Below, one piece after another: positions 36,148 through 44,621 of a DNA stretch of 64,000 nucleotides. Made by a program: the position numbers and the translations under genes. The notes under the pieces were generated by a model. It ran no database searches. It saw nothing but the letters and a program-made list of their open reading frames with translations, and had not been told where the DNA came from. The stretch's first letter is position 1; every line of letters begins with the position of its first letter. The stretch spans positions 372,001 through 436,000 of the forward strand of contig NZ_FOBB01000001.1 in the NCBI RefSeq assembly GCF_900109685.1, written 5' to 3'. The DNA is from Chitinophaga rupis (GTDB taxonomy: Bacteria; Bacteroidota; Bacteroidia; Chitinophagales; Chitinophagaceae).

Positions 36148-37746
36148 TTAATTAGGATATCCCGGATTTTGTCTCAGGTTACCGTTTAACCTGATCTCCG
36201 TGATAGGTATAGGATAAATACGACGGGTTGCATCTTTATTCATGCTCAGGTTATCGTTCGGCAAAGGATATTCCTTTTCAAACTGGCCAAAGCGGATAAG
36301 GTCCTGGCGGCGCCAGCCTTCCCATGAAAGCTCGCGTGCACGCTCGTCCAGTATACCCTGCAGGTCTACACTGGTAGCCTGTTGGGCGCCGGCGCGGGTG
36401 CGCAGCTTGTTCACCAGTACCAGCGGCGTTTGTACTTCCCCGTTCACCGCCGTTGCAGGTGCACCGCGTAAAATAGCTTCTGCTTTCATCAGCAGCACAT
36501 CGGCTAAGCGGAACACCGGTACATCATTCCCATTCAGGCGGGTTGCCTGTGTGATAGCTGGATCCGGGTAATATTTGAGAGAACGTACGCCGGAGGCCTG
36601 GCTCAGACGCGTGTTGCCAATGTCCATAGGTTTGCCGGGTACCAGGATAAGTGGTTTATAAATTACGATCTGCGTTCCGTCATCAGGATACAATACCGGC
36701 TGGTTTGTGAAACCACCTGCACCATCCGGGTAAAACTGCGGGCCTACCAGCCAGGTTTGAGTGCGGGCATCGCCAGGTATATTAAAGCGGTCATAAAACT
36801 CAGGCGTAGTGCTCATGGCAATACTTAAGCCTACATTAAAACCGTATGCCTGTACCAGGTAATAATAAAAACCAAAACGGGTGAACTGGTTGCCGGGGAT
36901 CTGCTGGTCATAAGGCACCGCAAAAATGGTTTCGTTGATCTGCGGACCGTTATTGGGCAGGAAGATGTCGCGGAAACGGGGATCCAGCTTGTAGTTAGTG
37001 TTAGCCTGAATGCTGTCGGCCATGGCCACTACATCCTTATAACGGTCTACGCCGGTATATACTACAGAGTTCAGGTACAGTTTTGCCAGCAGCGCAAATG
37101 CCATGGCTTTAGTAGGCCGGCCATACTGCAGCAGGTTGGTAGCTGCGTTATTGCTTTTGGAAGGCAGTGATGATGCAATGGCCTTCAGCTCTGATTCAAT
37201 ATAGGCAAATACGGTAGCGCGCGGCTGTGTACTGGGCAGGGTATCTACCGGGAAGGTAGTGATCAGCGGCACATTACCATAGGTATCCATCATAAAATAG
37301 TAGTACAATGCGCGCATAGCTCTTACTTCCAGCGTTAAAGCTGTTTTGGAGGCATCATCCAGCTTGGAGCCGGCCAGCACGCTAACCAGGCGGTTACAGT
37401 TGTTGATACCGCCAAAACCCCATTGCCATATACCGGTTACGTATGGGTGGTCAATGGTCCAGGTATGGTAGTGACACTGGCGGTACTGGCCACCATCATC
37501 AAAGTTACCATCACGTGCAGGAATAATCGCTTCGTCTGTTGACAGCTCCTGCATACGCCAGTAGTTAATGGCGTAGTTAGATGACAGGTTGGAGTACATG
37601 GTACCCAGCAAAGCAGCATAATCTGAGGATGTTTCCGGGAAGTTGCCGCCTACATACTGCGACTCAACATCCACATCCAGCTTACGGCAGCCACTGATGG
37701 ATACAAGCGCCGCCAGTGCTGTTATGATCAAATATATTCTTTTCAT
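36148..37746 (-). CDS. SusD/RagB nutrient-binding lipoprotein (second locus)
   Basis: A 532-residue surface lipoprotein. The signal ends in the lipobox SISGC (Cys at about residue 20, followed by RKLDVDVES). SusD hallmarks are LEVRAMRALYYYFMMDTYGNVPL, ATVFAYIESELKAIA, AKLYLNSVVYTG, and the C-terminal WEGWRRQDLIRFGQFEKEY with YPIPITEIRLNGNLRQNPGY. It follows the SusC-type gene by 41 bp on the minus strand. No sigma/anti-sigma pair accompanies this locus, unlike the first one. Confidence 0.94.
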   Translation of the reverse strand: MKRIYLIITALAALVSISGCRKLDVDVESQYVGGNFPETSSDYAALLGTMYSNLSSNYAINYWRMQELSTDEAIIPARDGNFDDGGQYRQCHYHTWTIDHPYVTGIWQWGFGGINNCNRLVSVLAGSKLDDASKTALTLEVRAMRALYYYFMMDTYGNVPLITTFPVDTLPSTQPRATVFAYIESELKAIASSLPSKSNNAATNLLQYGRPTKAMAFALLAKLYLNSVVYTGVDRYKDVVAMADSIQANTNYKLDPRFRDIFLPNNGPQINETIFAVPYDQQIPGNQFTRFGFYYYLVQAYGFNVGLSIAMSTTPEFYDRFNIPGDARTQTWLVGPQFYPDGAGGFTNQPVLYPDDGTQIVIYKPLILVPGKPMDIGNTRLSQASGVRSLKYYPDPAITQATRLNGNDVPVFRLADVLLMKAEAILRGAPATAVNGEVQTPLVLVNKLRTRAGAQQATSVDLQGILDERARELSWEGWRRQDLIRFGQFEKEYPLPNDNLSMNKDATRRIYPIPITEIRLNGNLRQNPGYPN

Positions 37747-37787
37747 CCGTTAATATTTTTGTAGTTACTTTTTTTAATCTGCCTCCG

Positions 37788-40700
37788 TTAAAAAGCAGCG
37801 GATACCCCTACGATATAAGTGCGTGTTTTAGGATAGAAGTTGTTGTTATCAATACCGGGGGTAACGCCGCCGATGTTAATCTCAGGATCCACACCACGGT
37901 ATTTGGTGATCACAAAAAGGTTATTACCGGATACATAAAAGCGGATGCTTTTTACAGATTGTGTATGCGGTTTGAAGGTGTAACCTAAAGTAACATTATC
38001 CATACGCAGGTAGGAACCACTTTCCAGGAAACGGTCAGAGATCAGGTAGGCATTAATATCCTTGTAAGATTCCTGCAGGGTAAAAGTGGGAATGTTCTGG
38101 ATCTTGGAATCTACCGGGTTATTCAAACCTGCCAGGGTAGCATTCAGTATTTTGTTACCAGTTACGCCGCGCACCAGGAAGTTCAGGTCAAAACTTTTGT
38201 AGTAGAAGGTGTTGGTCCAGCCGTAAATGAGGGATGGCTGCGCATTACCGGCCACCCTTGCATCAGTGGTCAGCGGTTGAGTGGAGATCACTTTCCCGTC
38301 TGCATTTTCATAAGAGCTTACGCCATTCTCATTCTTACCTACATAATGCCACAGGTTAAAGGTCCCCAGCGCCTCCCCGGGCTTAATGATCTGGCTGTAG
38401 TTACCTGACTGGCCTTTACCACCCAGCTGCGCAGTTTGAATGTAGTTGATGGTGAATTTATCGTTCGATAATTTTTCGATCGTATTCTTGTTGTGCGCCA
38501 GGTTAACGGAAGTTTTCCAGGTAAAGCTCTTTGTTCTTACCGGCACGGCGTTGATCACCAGCTCTATACCACTGTTCTTAATGCTGCCTACGTTTGCGGT
38601 ATAGGTGGGCACAAAATACTGGGTAGTGGAAACCGGGTACTGATCATAGATCAGGTCAGATGTTTTCTTGATGTAATAATCCACAGAACCATTGATGCGG
38701 TCTTTCAGGATGCCGAAGTCCAGGCCGATGTTGGTAGTAGCGGTGCTTTCCCATTTCAGGTCAGGATTGTCGTTACGTACCGGGCCAATGGAATTGGTAA
38801 CATTACCGTTATACAGGAACTTGGGACTGGCAGAAGAACCATATACCAGCAGGGAAGAGAAGGCGTTGAAGCCGGCGCTGTTACCGGAAGCTCCGTAGCC
38901 GACCCTTAATTTCAGGAAGCTGATGGCCCGTATATTCTTCATAAATTCTTCATTGCTGATATTCCAGCCGGCAGAGATAGCCGGGAAGTAACCCCAGCGG
39001 TTGTTCACACCAAATGCAGAAGAACCGTCGTTACGCAGGGATGCCTGGAACAGGTATTTATCTGCATAGGAATACTGCACACGCGCATAATAAGAGATCA
39101 GGCGCAGGGTGGAGATCGGGTTGTTATCAAATGCGATCTGCGACGTATTGGACGGGTTGGAGAGGTACAGGTTATTATACGTCAGGTTATCATTGGAGAA
39201 GTTCTGCGTAGTGATCCCGAAACCATCATTGCTACGGTCCTGCTGATAAGTATACCCACCTAACAGCCGCAGGGTATGCTGGCCGAATTCACGGTCGTAA
39301 TTGAAATAGGATTCCAGTACGGTGCTGGTGTTCAGGTATGACTTACGGGTAGCCAAACCGTTAAAGTTCACTGCCAGGCCGGAAAAGCGGTTGTAATAAC
39401 TGTTATAGTTGTTTTCATCCCGCTGGGTAGATGCGGACAGGGTATATTTCAGACCCTTTATAATGTCTACCTGCACCAGTCCGTTGATCAGTGTTTTGTT
39501 ATCATCTGTTTTAATGAAGTTATTATCGATCAGGGACAGCGGGTTTAAAGTGCCGCTACCGGTACGGGCATAATATTCTTTATAAGAACCGTCTTTATTG
39601 AAGGGGCTTACTGTTGGCAGGTAAAACAGGCGGTTGGATAATACCTGTGGCTGTACGATGTCGTTGCCCTTGGTATGACTGTTAGTAACGGTAACGCCTA
39701 ACTTTAAACGGTTATTAAAGAACCGCTGTGTCAGAAAACCTCTTACAGTGGTACGTTCCAGGGAAGAATTCTTCAGCACGCCATTATTTTTCAGGTAGTT
39801 TACGCTGCCGCCGTAATCGGTGTTGGCAGTGGCGCCGCCAAAGGAAATATTATGGTTCATTGAATACCCTTTTCTTTTGGTGAGGGCCTGCCAGTCGGTG
39901 CTGGAGCCATCATCATTCAGGACCGGGATCAGGGTTTGGCCGTTCTTGGCCAGGTAAGCACGCAGCTCGTCGGCGCTCAGCATATCAATTTCTTTGGAAA
40001 CTTCTTCCATAGCGCCGTAGGCACTGTAGTTCAGCCTTGTTTGTCCGGGTTTGGCTCTTTTGGTGGTTACCATAATTACGCCGTTGGAGGCACGCGCACC
40101 GTAAATAGCAGTGGCAGCGGCATCTTTCAGCACATCAATGCTTTCAATATCTGCAGGCGCCAGCAGGTCAATAGAAGCGCCGGGCACACCATCAATTACG
40201 TAAAAGGGTTCCATAGCGCCACCGGTAGTACGGATGGTGGAAGGGCCCCTCAACACCACGGCAGGCGCCTGGTTGGGGTCGCCGCTTTTGGTTACGTTCA
40301 AACCGGCTACTTTACCCTGCAGTAATTCTGCGGGGCTGGTTAATACGCCCTGGTTAAACTCTTCCGACTTAATGGTGGTAATAGATACCGTTACATCTTT
40401 TTTGCTGGCGGTACCATAGCCAATTACCACTACATCTTTTAATTGTTTGGTATCTGTTACCAGGGTAACGTTAATTACTTTTTTATCTTCTGCTTTTGCT
40501 TCTTTGGGTACGGATCCCATTAAAGAGAACAGCAGCACCTCATCGGGCCCGTTCACAGTAAGCGTGTAGGCGCCGTTGGCGTTGGTGGTGGTGCCCCGGT
40601 TAGTGCCTTTTACCGACACGGTTACACCGGGCAGCGGTGCATTGTTTTCGTCCGTAACGATACCTTTAATGGTGCCATCTGTGCGCTGGGCATAGGATGT

Positions 40701-40793
40701 AATTCCCAACAGCATTACCCATAACAACACAAAGGCTGCTTTGATAGCTGTATGGCAAAATGGCTTTAATGATAAAGCGTACATTTTCTTCAT
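37788..40793 (-). CDS. SusC/RagA TonB-dependent receptor (second locus)
   Basis: A 1001-residue outer-membrane transporter. A signal peptide (about 1-35, ending TSYAQ) is followed by a carboxypeptidase-regulatory-like domain (IKGIVTDENNAPLPGVTVSV), the TonB box area (LKDVVVIGYGTASKKDVT), the plug (ELLQGKAVAGLNV-like text, FYVIDGVPGASIDLL, ATAIYGARASNGVIMVTTKR) and a barrel ending ...YIVGVSAAF. It lacks the STN domain of the first receptor, consistent with no FecIR pair here. The nearby PI-PLC-like enzyme suggests a phosphodiester-linked ligand (inference). Confidence 0.95.
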   Translation of the reverse strand: MKKMYALSLKPFCHTAIKAAFVLLWVMLLGITSYAQRTDGTIKGIVTDENNAPLPGVTVSVKGTNRGTTTNANGAYTLTVNGPDEVLLFSLMGSVPKEAKAEDKKVINVTLVTDTKQLKDVVVIGYGTASKKDVTVSITTIKSEEFNQGVLTSPAELLQGKVAGLNVTKSGDPNQAPAVVLRGPSTIRTTGGAMEPFYVIDGVPGASIDLLAPADIESIDVLKDAAATAIYGARASNGVIMVTTKRAKPGQTRLNYSAYGAMEEVSKEIDMLSADELRAYLAKNGQTLIPVLNDDGSSTDWQALTKRKGYSMNHNISFGGATANTDYGGSVNYLKNNGVLKNSSLERTTVRGFLTQRFFNNRLKLGVTVTNSHTKGNDIVQPQVLSNRLFYLPTVSPFNKDGSYKEYYARTGSGTLNPLSLIDNNFIKTDDNKTLINGLVQVDIIKGLKYTLSASTQRDENNYNSYYNRFSGLAVNFNGLATRKSYLNTSTVLESYFNYDREFGQHTLRLLGGYTYQQDRSNDGFGITTQNFSNDNLTYNNLYLSNPSNTSQIAFDNNPISTLRLISYYARVQYSYADKYLFQASLRNDGSSAFGVNNRWGYFPAISAGWNISNEEFMKNIRAISFLKLRVGYGASGNSAGFNAFSSLLVYGSSASPKFLYNGNVTNSIGPVRNDNPDLKWESTATTNIGLDFGILKDRINGSVDYYIKKTSDLIYDQYPVSTTQYFVPTYTANVGSIKNSGIELVINAVPVRTKSFTWKTSVNLAHNKNTIEKLSNDKFTINYIQTAQLGGKGQSGNYSQIIKPGEALGTFNLWHYVGKNENGVSSYENADGKVISTQPLTTDARVAGNAQPSLIYGWTNTFYYKSFDLNFLVRGVTGNKILNATLAGLNNPVDSKIQNIPTFTLQESYKDINAYLISDRFLESGSYLRMDNVTLGYTFKPHTQSVKSIRFYVSGNNLFVITKYRGVDPEINIGGVTPGIDNNNFYPKTRTYIVGVSAAF

Positions 40794-41220
40794 TTCATTT
40801 AATTGTTAAGGATTGCTTTGAATCTGATAGATCTTGTTGGTCCGTTTTTGGTCAGTAGCTAATAATATTAATTGTCGTCATTTTCCCCTATGGTAATACG
40901 TGCCCCGAAAAGCTATCCCCCAGCCTTAACAATTCCTTCACATTGAAAGACCTGTTATAGGATGACCGGATAAGCATATGACACACATGATCACCCCGGA
41001 CATGATTACTTGTATTGGCTCCTGTTTCCGGATTATTGCTACAGCATGCGTTTTAAGATCCTGGTTTATGTGGCTTTGTTTTTCATACGGGTACAGTTAG
41101 CGGCGCAGTTTTTATCCGTGATCCATAACGGCTGGGTCTTTCTATAGGTTTTACCGGTATTTTACTGGCCAGGGCAATATTAGATAAAAAAGTGCAACCG
41201 GATAATAATATTGGGTATAA
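40794..41220. other. Gene-free leader of the second SusC gene with a truncated secretory ORF
   Basis: About 430 bp. It contains the leader of the minus-strand SusC gene. On the plus strand a 33-codon frame (41046-41147) begins MRFKILVYVALFFIRVQLAAQ, which reads as a signal peptide, then stops after FLSVIHNGWVFL; a following stretch in another frame (GFTGILLARAILDKKVQP) looks coding too. This may be a decayed exported-protein gene. Nothing else stands out. Confidence 0.35.
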
Positions 41221-41251
41221 AAAAAACACCGGGCGATAAACCCGGTGTTTT
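41221..41251 (-). terminator. Terminator downstream of the DinB-like gene
   Basis: AAAACACCGGG, loop CGATAAA, CCCGGTGTTTT: a perfect 11-bp stem. On the minus strand it continues into a T-run, and it lies 9 bp after the DinB-like stop. Confidence 0.88.
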
Positions 41252-41259
41252 AGGATATA

Positions 41260-41772
41260 TTAAAAACGGTCCCAGAATGGCGGCGGTTCAATGCCCAGGG
41301 ATCGCAGGTACACATAACCCTGCCCGCGGTGGTGAATTTCATTATCCACCAGGTATAAGAAGTTAGCGTAAATGGGCCCTTCGTACATCCCAAAAGCTTT
41401 TTCCACATCGTGAAAGCGTTCCGGGGAGATCTGCGGCCAGAGCGCTTCTATTTCCTCGGTCACCTCATCCCACTGCTTTAATATTTCCTCTTTGGTGGCT
41501 GGTAAGGGTTTGTCGGAATGGTGCTCCAGCTCATTGATCCGGGGCCATTTACCCGTGGCAACACCTTTAATTCCGCCGCTTGCCAGGCCGGTTAGTTCTT
41601 CTGCCAGGCCGGCAAATGGGCGCATACCGCCAATGGAATAGTTGAAAAGCTTATCTTCGGGAAATGCAACAATGACGCGACGGGTCAATTGACGGTGTCC
41701 CTGCCAGTGCTGCAGCAGCTCTTCGGGGCTGATAACCTGTGCAGGAGCGGAAATAGTGGTATTGGTTGCCAT
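41260..41772 (-). CDS. DinB-family protein
   Basis: A 170-residue four-helix bundle protein of the DinB/YfiT-like superfamily, which includes putative metal-dependent hydrolases and thiol transferases. The first helix LLQHWQGHRQLTRRVIVAFPEDKL, the central LFNYSIGGMRPFAGLAEEL and the last FLYLVDNEIHHRGQGYVYLRSLGIEPPPFW are typical; metal ligands would be the histidines, of which HHRGQ in the last helix is the clearest. The usual first-site histidine seems to be replaced, so metal binding is uncertain. It is a single-gene unit with its own terminator. Role unknown. Confidence 0.82.
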   Translation of the reverse strand: MATNTTISAPAQVISPEELLQHWQGHRQLTRRVIVAFPEDKLFNYSIGGMRPFAGLAEELTGLASGGIKGVATGKWPRINELEHHSDKPLPATKEEILKQWDEVTEEIEALWPQISPERFHDVEKAFGMYEGPIYANFLYLVDNEIHHRGQGYVYLRSLGIEPPPFWDRF

Positions 41773-41939
41773 GATTAAAGGGTTTTAAAGTTTAATAATC
41801 TGTTTGACAATACGAAGTAACACAGGGGGAGTGACAGCCTTATGTCAGTATGCGCAGGAATAATTTTAAAATTTTTTTGTGGTGTGACCTCAACAAAAGA
41901 TCAAAAAAAGGGTTGTAATGTAATAGTTCCTTTACAGAC

Positions 41940-42106
41940 ATGTATAAATTCCGGGTACATTGCCCGGTGATTGCAAAAGATGGCCCCTTTCCGGGTAAGA
42001 TCCCGGCGGTATTGAGCTAACAGCCCATCAGCCCGGTTTTATCAGTGAAGAAGATGCTTTTATTATGGACGATGATAACCACCGCTTTCGTTATTTCCGC
42101 CGATAA
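41940..42106 (+). pseudogene. Small gene broken by a frameshift
   Basis: One frame from ATG 41940 reads MYKFRVHCPVIAKDGPFPG, then KIPAVLS and stops; the overlapping frame then continues AHQPGFISEEDAFIMDDDN, HRFRYFRR and stops at 42106. Both halves look like real protein and join with a one-base change near 42017, giving roughly 53 residues. No family was recognised. It could also be an intact programmed-frameshift gene, which is less likely. Confidence 0.45.
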
Positions 42107-42212
42107 ATGGTTAATTGGCATAATTTAAGCTGCACAGGCTAGTTTATAGAAAAGCCGGCTGTCTTAATTATTGAACGGTTTTTAATTATTAACGCTTAAA
42201 TTAAATATTACC

Positions 42213-42548
42213 ATGGCAAAAACAGCTAAATCAGCTACCAAGGAAACGCCTGCTAAAAAAGCGACAGCGAAAGCTGCTGCCCCCAAAACTGCCGCCAAGA
42301 AAAGCAATACAGGTTTAATGGCCCCGCTTACGCCCAGCCCTGCATTAGCTGCGGTTGTAGGCAGCCAACCTTTGCCAAGAACAGAGATCATCAAAAAAAT
42401 CTGGGATTATATAAAGGCGCATGGCCTGCAGGATCAGCAGAACAAACGCATGATCAATGCCGATGATAAGCTGAAAGGGATCTTTGAAGGTAAGAGCCAG
42501 ATCTCTATGTTTGAATTGGCAAAAGTTGTAGGCAAACATGTAAGCTAA
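42213..42548 (+). CDS. SWIB/MDM2-domain protein with histone H1-like tail
   Basis: A 111-residue basic protein. The first 35 residues are an Ala/Lys-rich, H1-like tail (AKTAKSATKETPAKKATAKAA); the rest is a SWIB domain (LPRTEIIKKIWDYIKAHGLQ, then RMINADDKLKGIFEGK and MFELAKVVGKHVS). SWIB proteins bind chromatin or partner proteins in eukaryotes, and prokaryotic SWIB proteins with such tails occur in Bacteroidota and Chlamydiae. A nucleoid-associated role is inferred. An AT-rich leader precedes the ATG. Confidence 0.88.
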   Translation: MAKTAKSATKETPAKKATAKAAAPKTAAKKSNTGLMAPLTPSPALAAVVGSQPLPRTEIIKKIWDYIKAHGLQDQQNKRMINADDKLKGIFEGKSQISMFELAKVVGKHVS

Positions 42549-42655
42549 AAGGTATATAAGGTTAAACAGCGGGCGCAGGCTACGGCTTTGCGCCGCTGTT
42601 CAGCCTTGCTGTTTGTCATTTGTACAGGCAGTATTCCTGCGTTACTGCGCACTGC

Positions 42656-43065
42656 TCACGGGCGAAACCTGTAACTATCATCGTTCCCCCGCCTGTCTGA
42701 GCTGAAATATCCCCGGCTATCATGATCATAGAGCAGCACGCCAAAATCATTACGGCGGCTGTCACTGGCGCCCCTGCATTTTGTGGCGCTGCTACGGCTT
42801 TGTATCCACCCTCCAGCCCCCAGGCATACCGGAGGTAAAGATCAATAGCGTCTATATAGCGTAGGTCCCGAAAGCTTTATCGCCCTGGATACCAGCGTAG
42901 CCTTCACCTGCATGAACAGGGGTAGCAGCAAAAATACTCTCCCATCATCCCATCCAAATTCAAAACGGAGCATGATCTCCTATGTGCCCTGGTTATATTT
43001 CACCAGTTGGAGATACTATGATCATAGGCATAACCAATGCGCAGCTGATGGGTGGCCTGGAAAGC
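42656..43065 (-). pseudogene. Decayed PorP/SprF-like gene with a PD40-like (OmpA-type) tail
   Basis: Minus-strand reading gives, in several frames broken by shifts and stops: HQLRIGYAYDHSISN, then KYNQGT, then EIMLRFEFGWDDGRVF (the C-terminal signature of PorP/SprF outer-membrane proteins), then an unplaced stretch (GEGYAGIQGDKAFGTYAI; DLYLRYAWGLEGGYK), and finally NDFGVLLYDHDSRGYFSSD, RRGNDDSYRF, which matches the beta-propeller PD40 repeats of OmpA-like proteins. In related genomes porP/sprF genes often precede OmpA-like genes, so this is likely a collapsed remnant of such a pair. Confidence 0.65.
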
Positions 43066-43076
43066 TCATTCAATGG

Positions 43077-43104
43077 AAAAGCCTGGCACCAAATACCAGG
43101 CTTT
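43077..43104 (-). terminator. Terminator downstream of the DoxX-like gene
   Basis: AAAAGCCTGG, loop CACCAAATA, CCAGGCTTT: a 9-bp perfect stem with A-run at 43077-43080 giving a short T-run on the minus strand, about 50 bp after the DoxX-like stop. Confidence 0.6.
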
Positions 43105-43155
43105 ACTAACGGAGTAGACTATATGAAATTAATAATGGAGAATGATGGCTGAATG

Positions 43156-43560
43156 TTAAAAACCAGTTTCCCGGGTCTTATGAAAATAAATATAAGACAC
43201 GGTGAGGATGGCTAAACCTATCAGCGGCATAATACCCATTGCCGGCCCAATTACAACAATATTGGCAATCATGGCGGAGATGAGTGAAATACCAAATCCT
43301 ACATAAGCCCATTCTTTAAAACGTGCAGGGATCATAGGCAGTATCAGCAGAATGCCGCCGATGATCTTACCAATACTTAATTCCACGCCAAAGTATGCGG
43401 GAAAGCCCATACTGCGGATACCTTCTTTTGCCATGGGTGAATTGAACCATACGGCCGCCGGTACGGAATCCAGCAATACAAATAAGGAAGTGAAGATCCA
43501 GTAGATCACTTTGTCTTTACGGATGCTTTTTGCTTTCGTGGTGGCTGTTAAAGTTGTCAT
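43156..43560 (-). CDS. DoxX-like small membrane protein
   Basis: A 134-residue membrane protein with four predicted segments (VIYWIFTSLFVLLDSVPAAVW, FGVELSIGKIIGGILLILPM, YVGFGISLISAMIANIVVI, IMPLIGLAILTVSYIYF). Its topology and the conserved-looking FPAYFGVELSIGKIIGG match DoxX-like proteins, whose roles (redox or envelope stress) are poorly defined. The frame is open further upstream, but ATG 43560 (MTTLTATTKAKS) fits. An AraC-type gene is divergently transcribed from the same gap and probably regulates it. Confidence 0.8.
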   Translation of the reverse strand: MTTLTATTKAKSIRKDKVIYWIFTSLFVLLDSVPAAVWFNSPMAKEGIRSMGFPAYFGVELSIGKIIGGILLILPMIPARFKEWAYVGFGISLISAMIANIVVIGPAMGIMPLIGLAILTVSYIYFHKTRETGF

Positions 43561-43698
43561 GTTAGTATGTTTTAAAAGTTTAAAAATTTTCGTTTGGTTT
43601 GATGATGTAAAGCTACTTTGCCGGCTGAAATTAAAAGGTCTGTGAATACGACATTGTAAGGGGGAGATCACGACATTCCATTTTACCCCTGGAATTAT

Positions 43699-43706
43699 TA
43701 CATTTG
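43699..43706 (+). promoter_or_regulatory. -7 element for the AraC gene divergent from DoxX
   Basis: TACATTTG, an exact TAnnTTTG match, 21 bp before the AraC-type start codon. No clear -33 TTTG is present. Confidence 0.4.
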
Positions 43707-43727
43707 TATAAGCCTATTCTGAACTAA

Positions 43728-44543
43728 ATGCAATTCCAGCAAATACCTCCTCCCGACCATCTGAAAGCCTATATACGCACGTTCTGGGCACTGGAAAGTG
43801 ATGCGGCAGATGATAGTTCCAAATCATTCCGGACCATGGCGGATGGCTGTCCCGGGCTGCTGTTCCAGCAACCGGAAAAGGGTGTTATTTACCAGAATGA
43901 TAAGCAACTGCCTAACATCATCTTATACGGACAGGCAACTACGCACGCGGCGCTTAGCCTGAAAGGGCAGTTCAGCACCATCGGTATTTTCTTTCAGCCG
44001 AATGCATTAAACGCGATATTCGGGCTGAATGCAGAAGCCTTAACAGATACCTGTTTAAACCTGGATGAGCTGGCGGGCGAACATGGTTTTTCCCTGCTTA
44101 ACCAGGTATCAAATGCAGCCGGTATCTATGGCCAGGTGGAGGTTATCTGCTCCTATATTACTGCGCTGCTCCGTAAACAAAACCGCGATGCGGATAATGC
44201 CATGCAATTTGCGCTGACCAGCATTATACAATCAAAAGGCAGTGTATCACTCATTACTTTACGGGAAACATTACAGCTGTCTGAAAGAAGCTTTGAGCGT
44301 AAGTTCAAACAGCATGTGGGCATACCGCCCAAGCTGTTCTCCCGTATTGCACGTTTCCAGGCATCGCTGGAACAGCTGAAGCGTAACCAGTTTGATAAAC
44401 TATCTGATATTGCTTTTGAAAATGATTATGCGGATCAGTCGCACTTTATCCGCTCCTTTAAAGAGTTTGCAGGCTGCTCTCCTTTCCAGTACCAGAAACT
44501 GGGCCCGGAAGTGATAGATAATTTAACGGAGCTACTCTTGTAA
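43728..44543 (+). CDS. AraC-family transcriptional regulator divergent from DoxX gene
   Basis: A 271-residue regulator. The N-terminus (PPPDHLKAYIRTFWALESD, MADGCPGLLFQQPEKG) is a sensing domain of the DUF6597 type; the C-terminus has two helix-turn-helix units (SLITLRETLQLSERSFERKFKQHVG and LSDIAFENDYADQSHFIRSFKEFAGCSPFQYQ). It is divergent from the DoxX-like gene and about 170 bp away, so regulation of that gene is likely. A convergent terminator lies after its stop. Ligand unknown. Confidence 0.88.
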   Translation: MQFQQIPPPDHLKAYIRTFWALESDAADDSSKSFRTMADGCPGLLFQQPEKGVIYQNDKQLPNIILYGQATTHAALSLKGQFSTIGIFFQPNALNAIFGLNAEALTDTCLNLDELAGEHGFSLLNQVSNAAGIYGQVEVICSYITALLRKQNRDADNAMQFALTSIIQSKGSVSLITLRETLQLSERSFERKFKQHVGIPPKLFSRIARFQASLEQLKRNQFDKLSDIAFENDYADQSHFIRSFKEFAGCSPFQYQKLGPEVIDNLTELLL

Positions 44544-44564
44544 TCATCCAACAGGTATATATTT

Positions 44565-44599
44565 AAATGCCCGGTGATCCTGACGGATACCGGGCATTT
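44565..44599. terminator. Bidirectional terminator between AraC and FtsX-type genes
   Basis: AAATGCCCGGT (44565-44575) and ACCGGGCATTT (44589-44599) form an 11-bp perfect stem with a 13-nt loop. A/T-runs on both sides suit the convergent genes. Confidence 0.85.
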
Positions 44600-44621
44600 T
44601 CTTTAAGGATGACAGGCCGAT

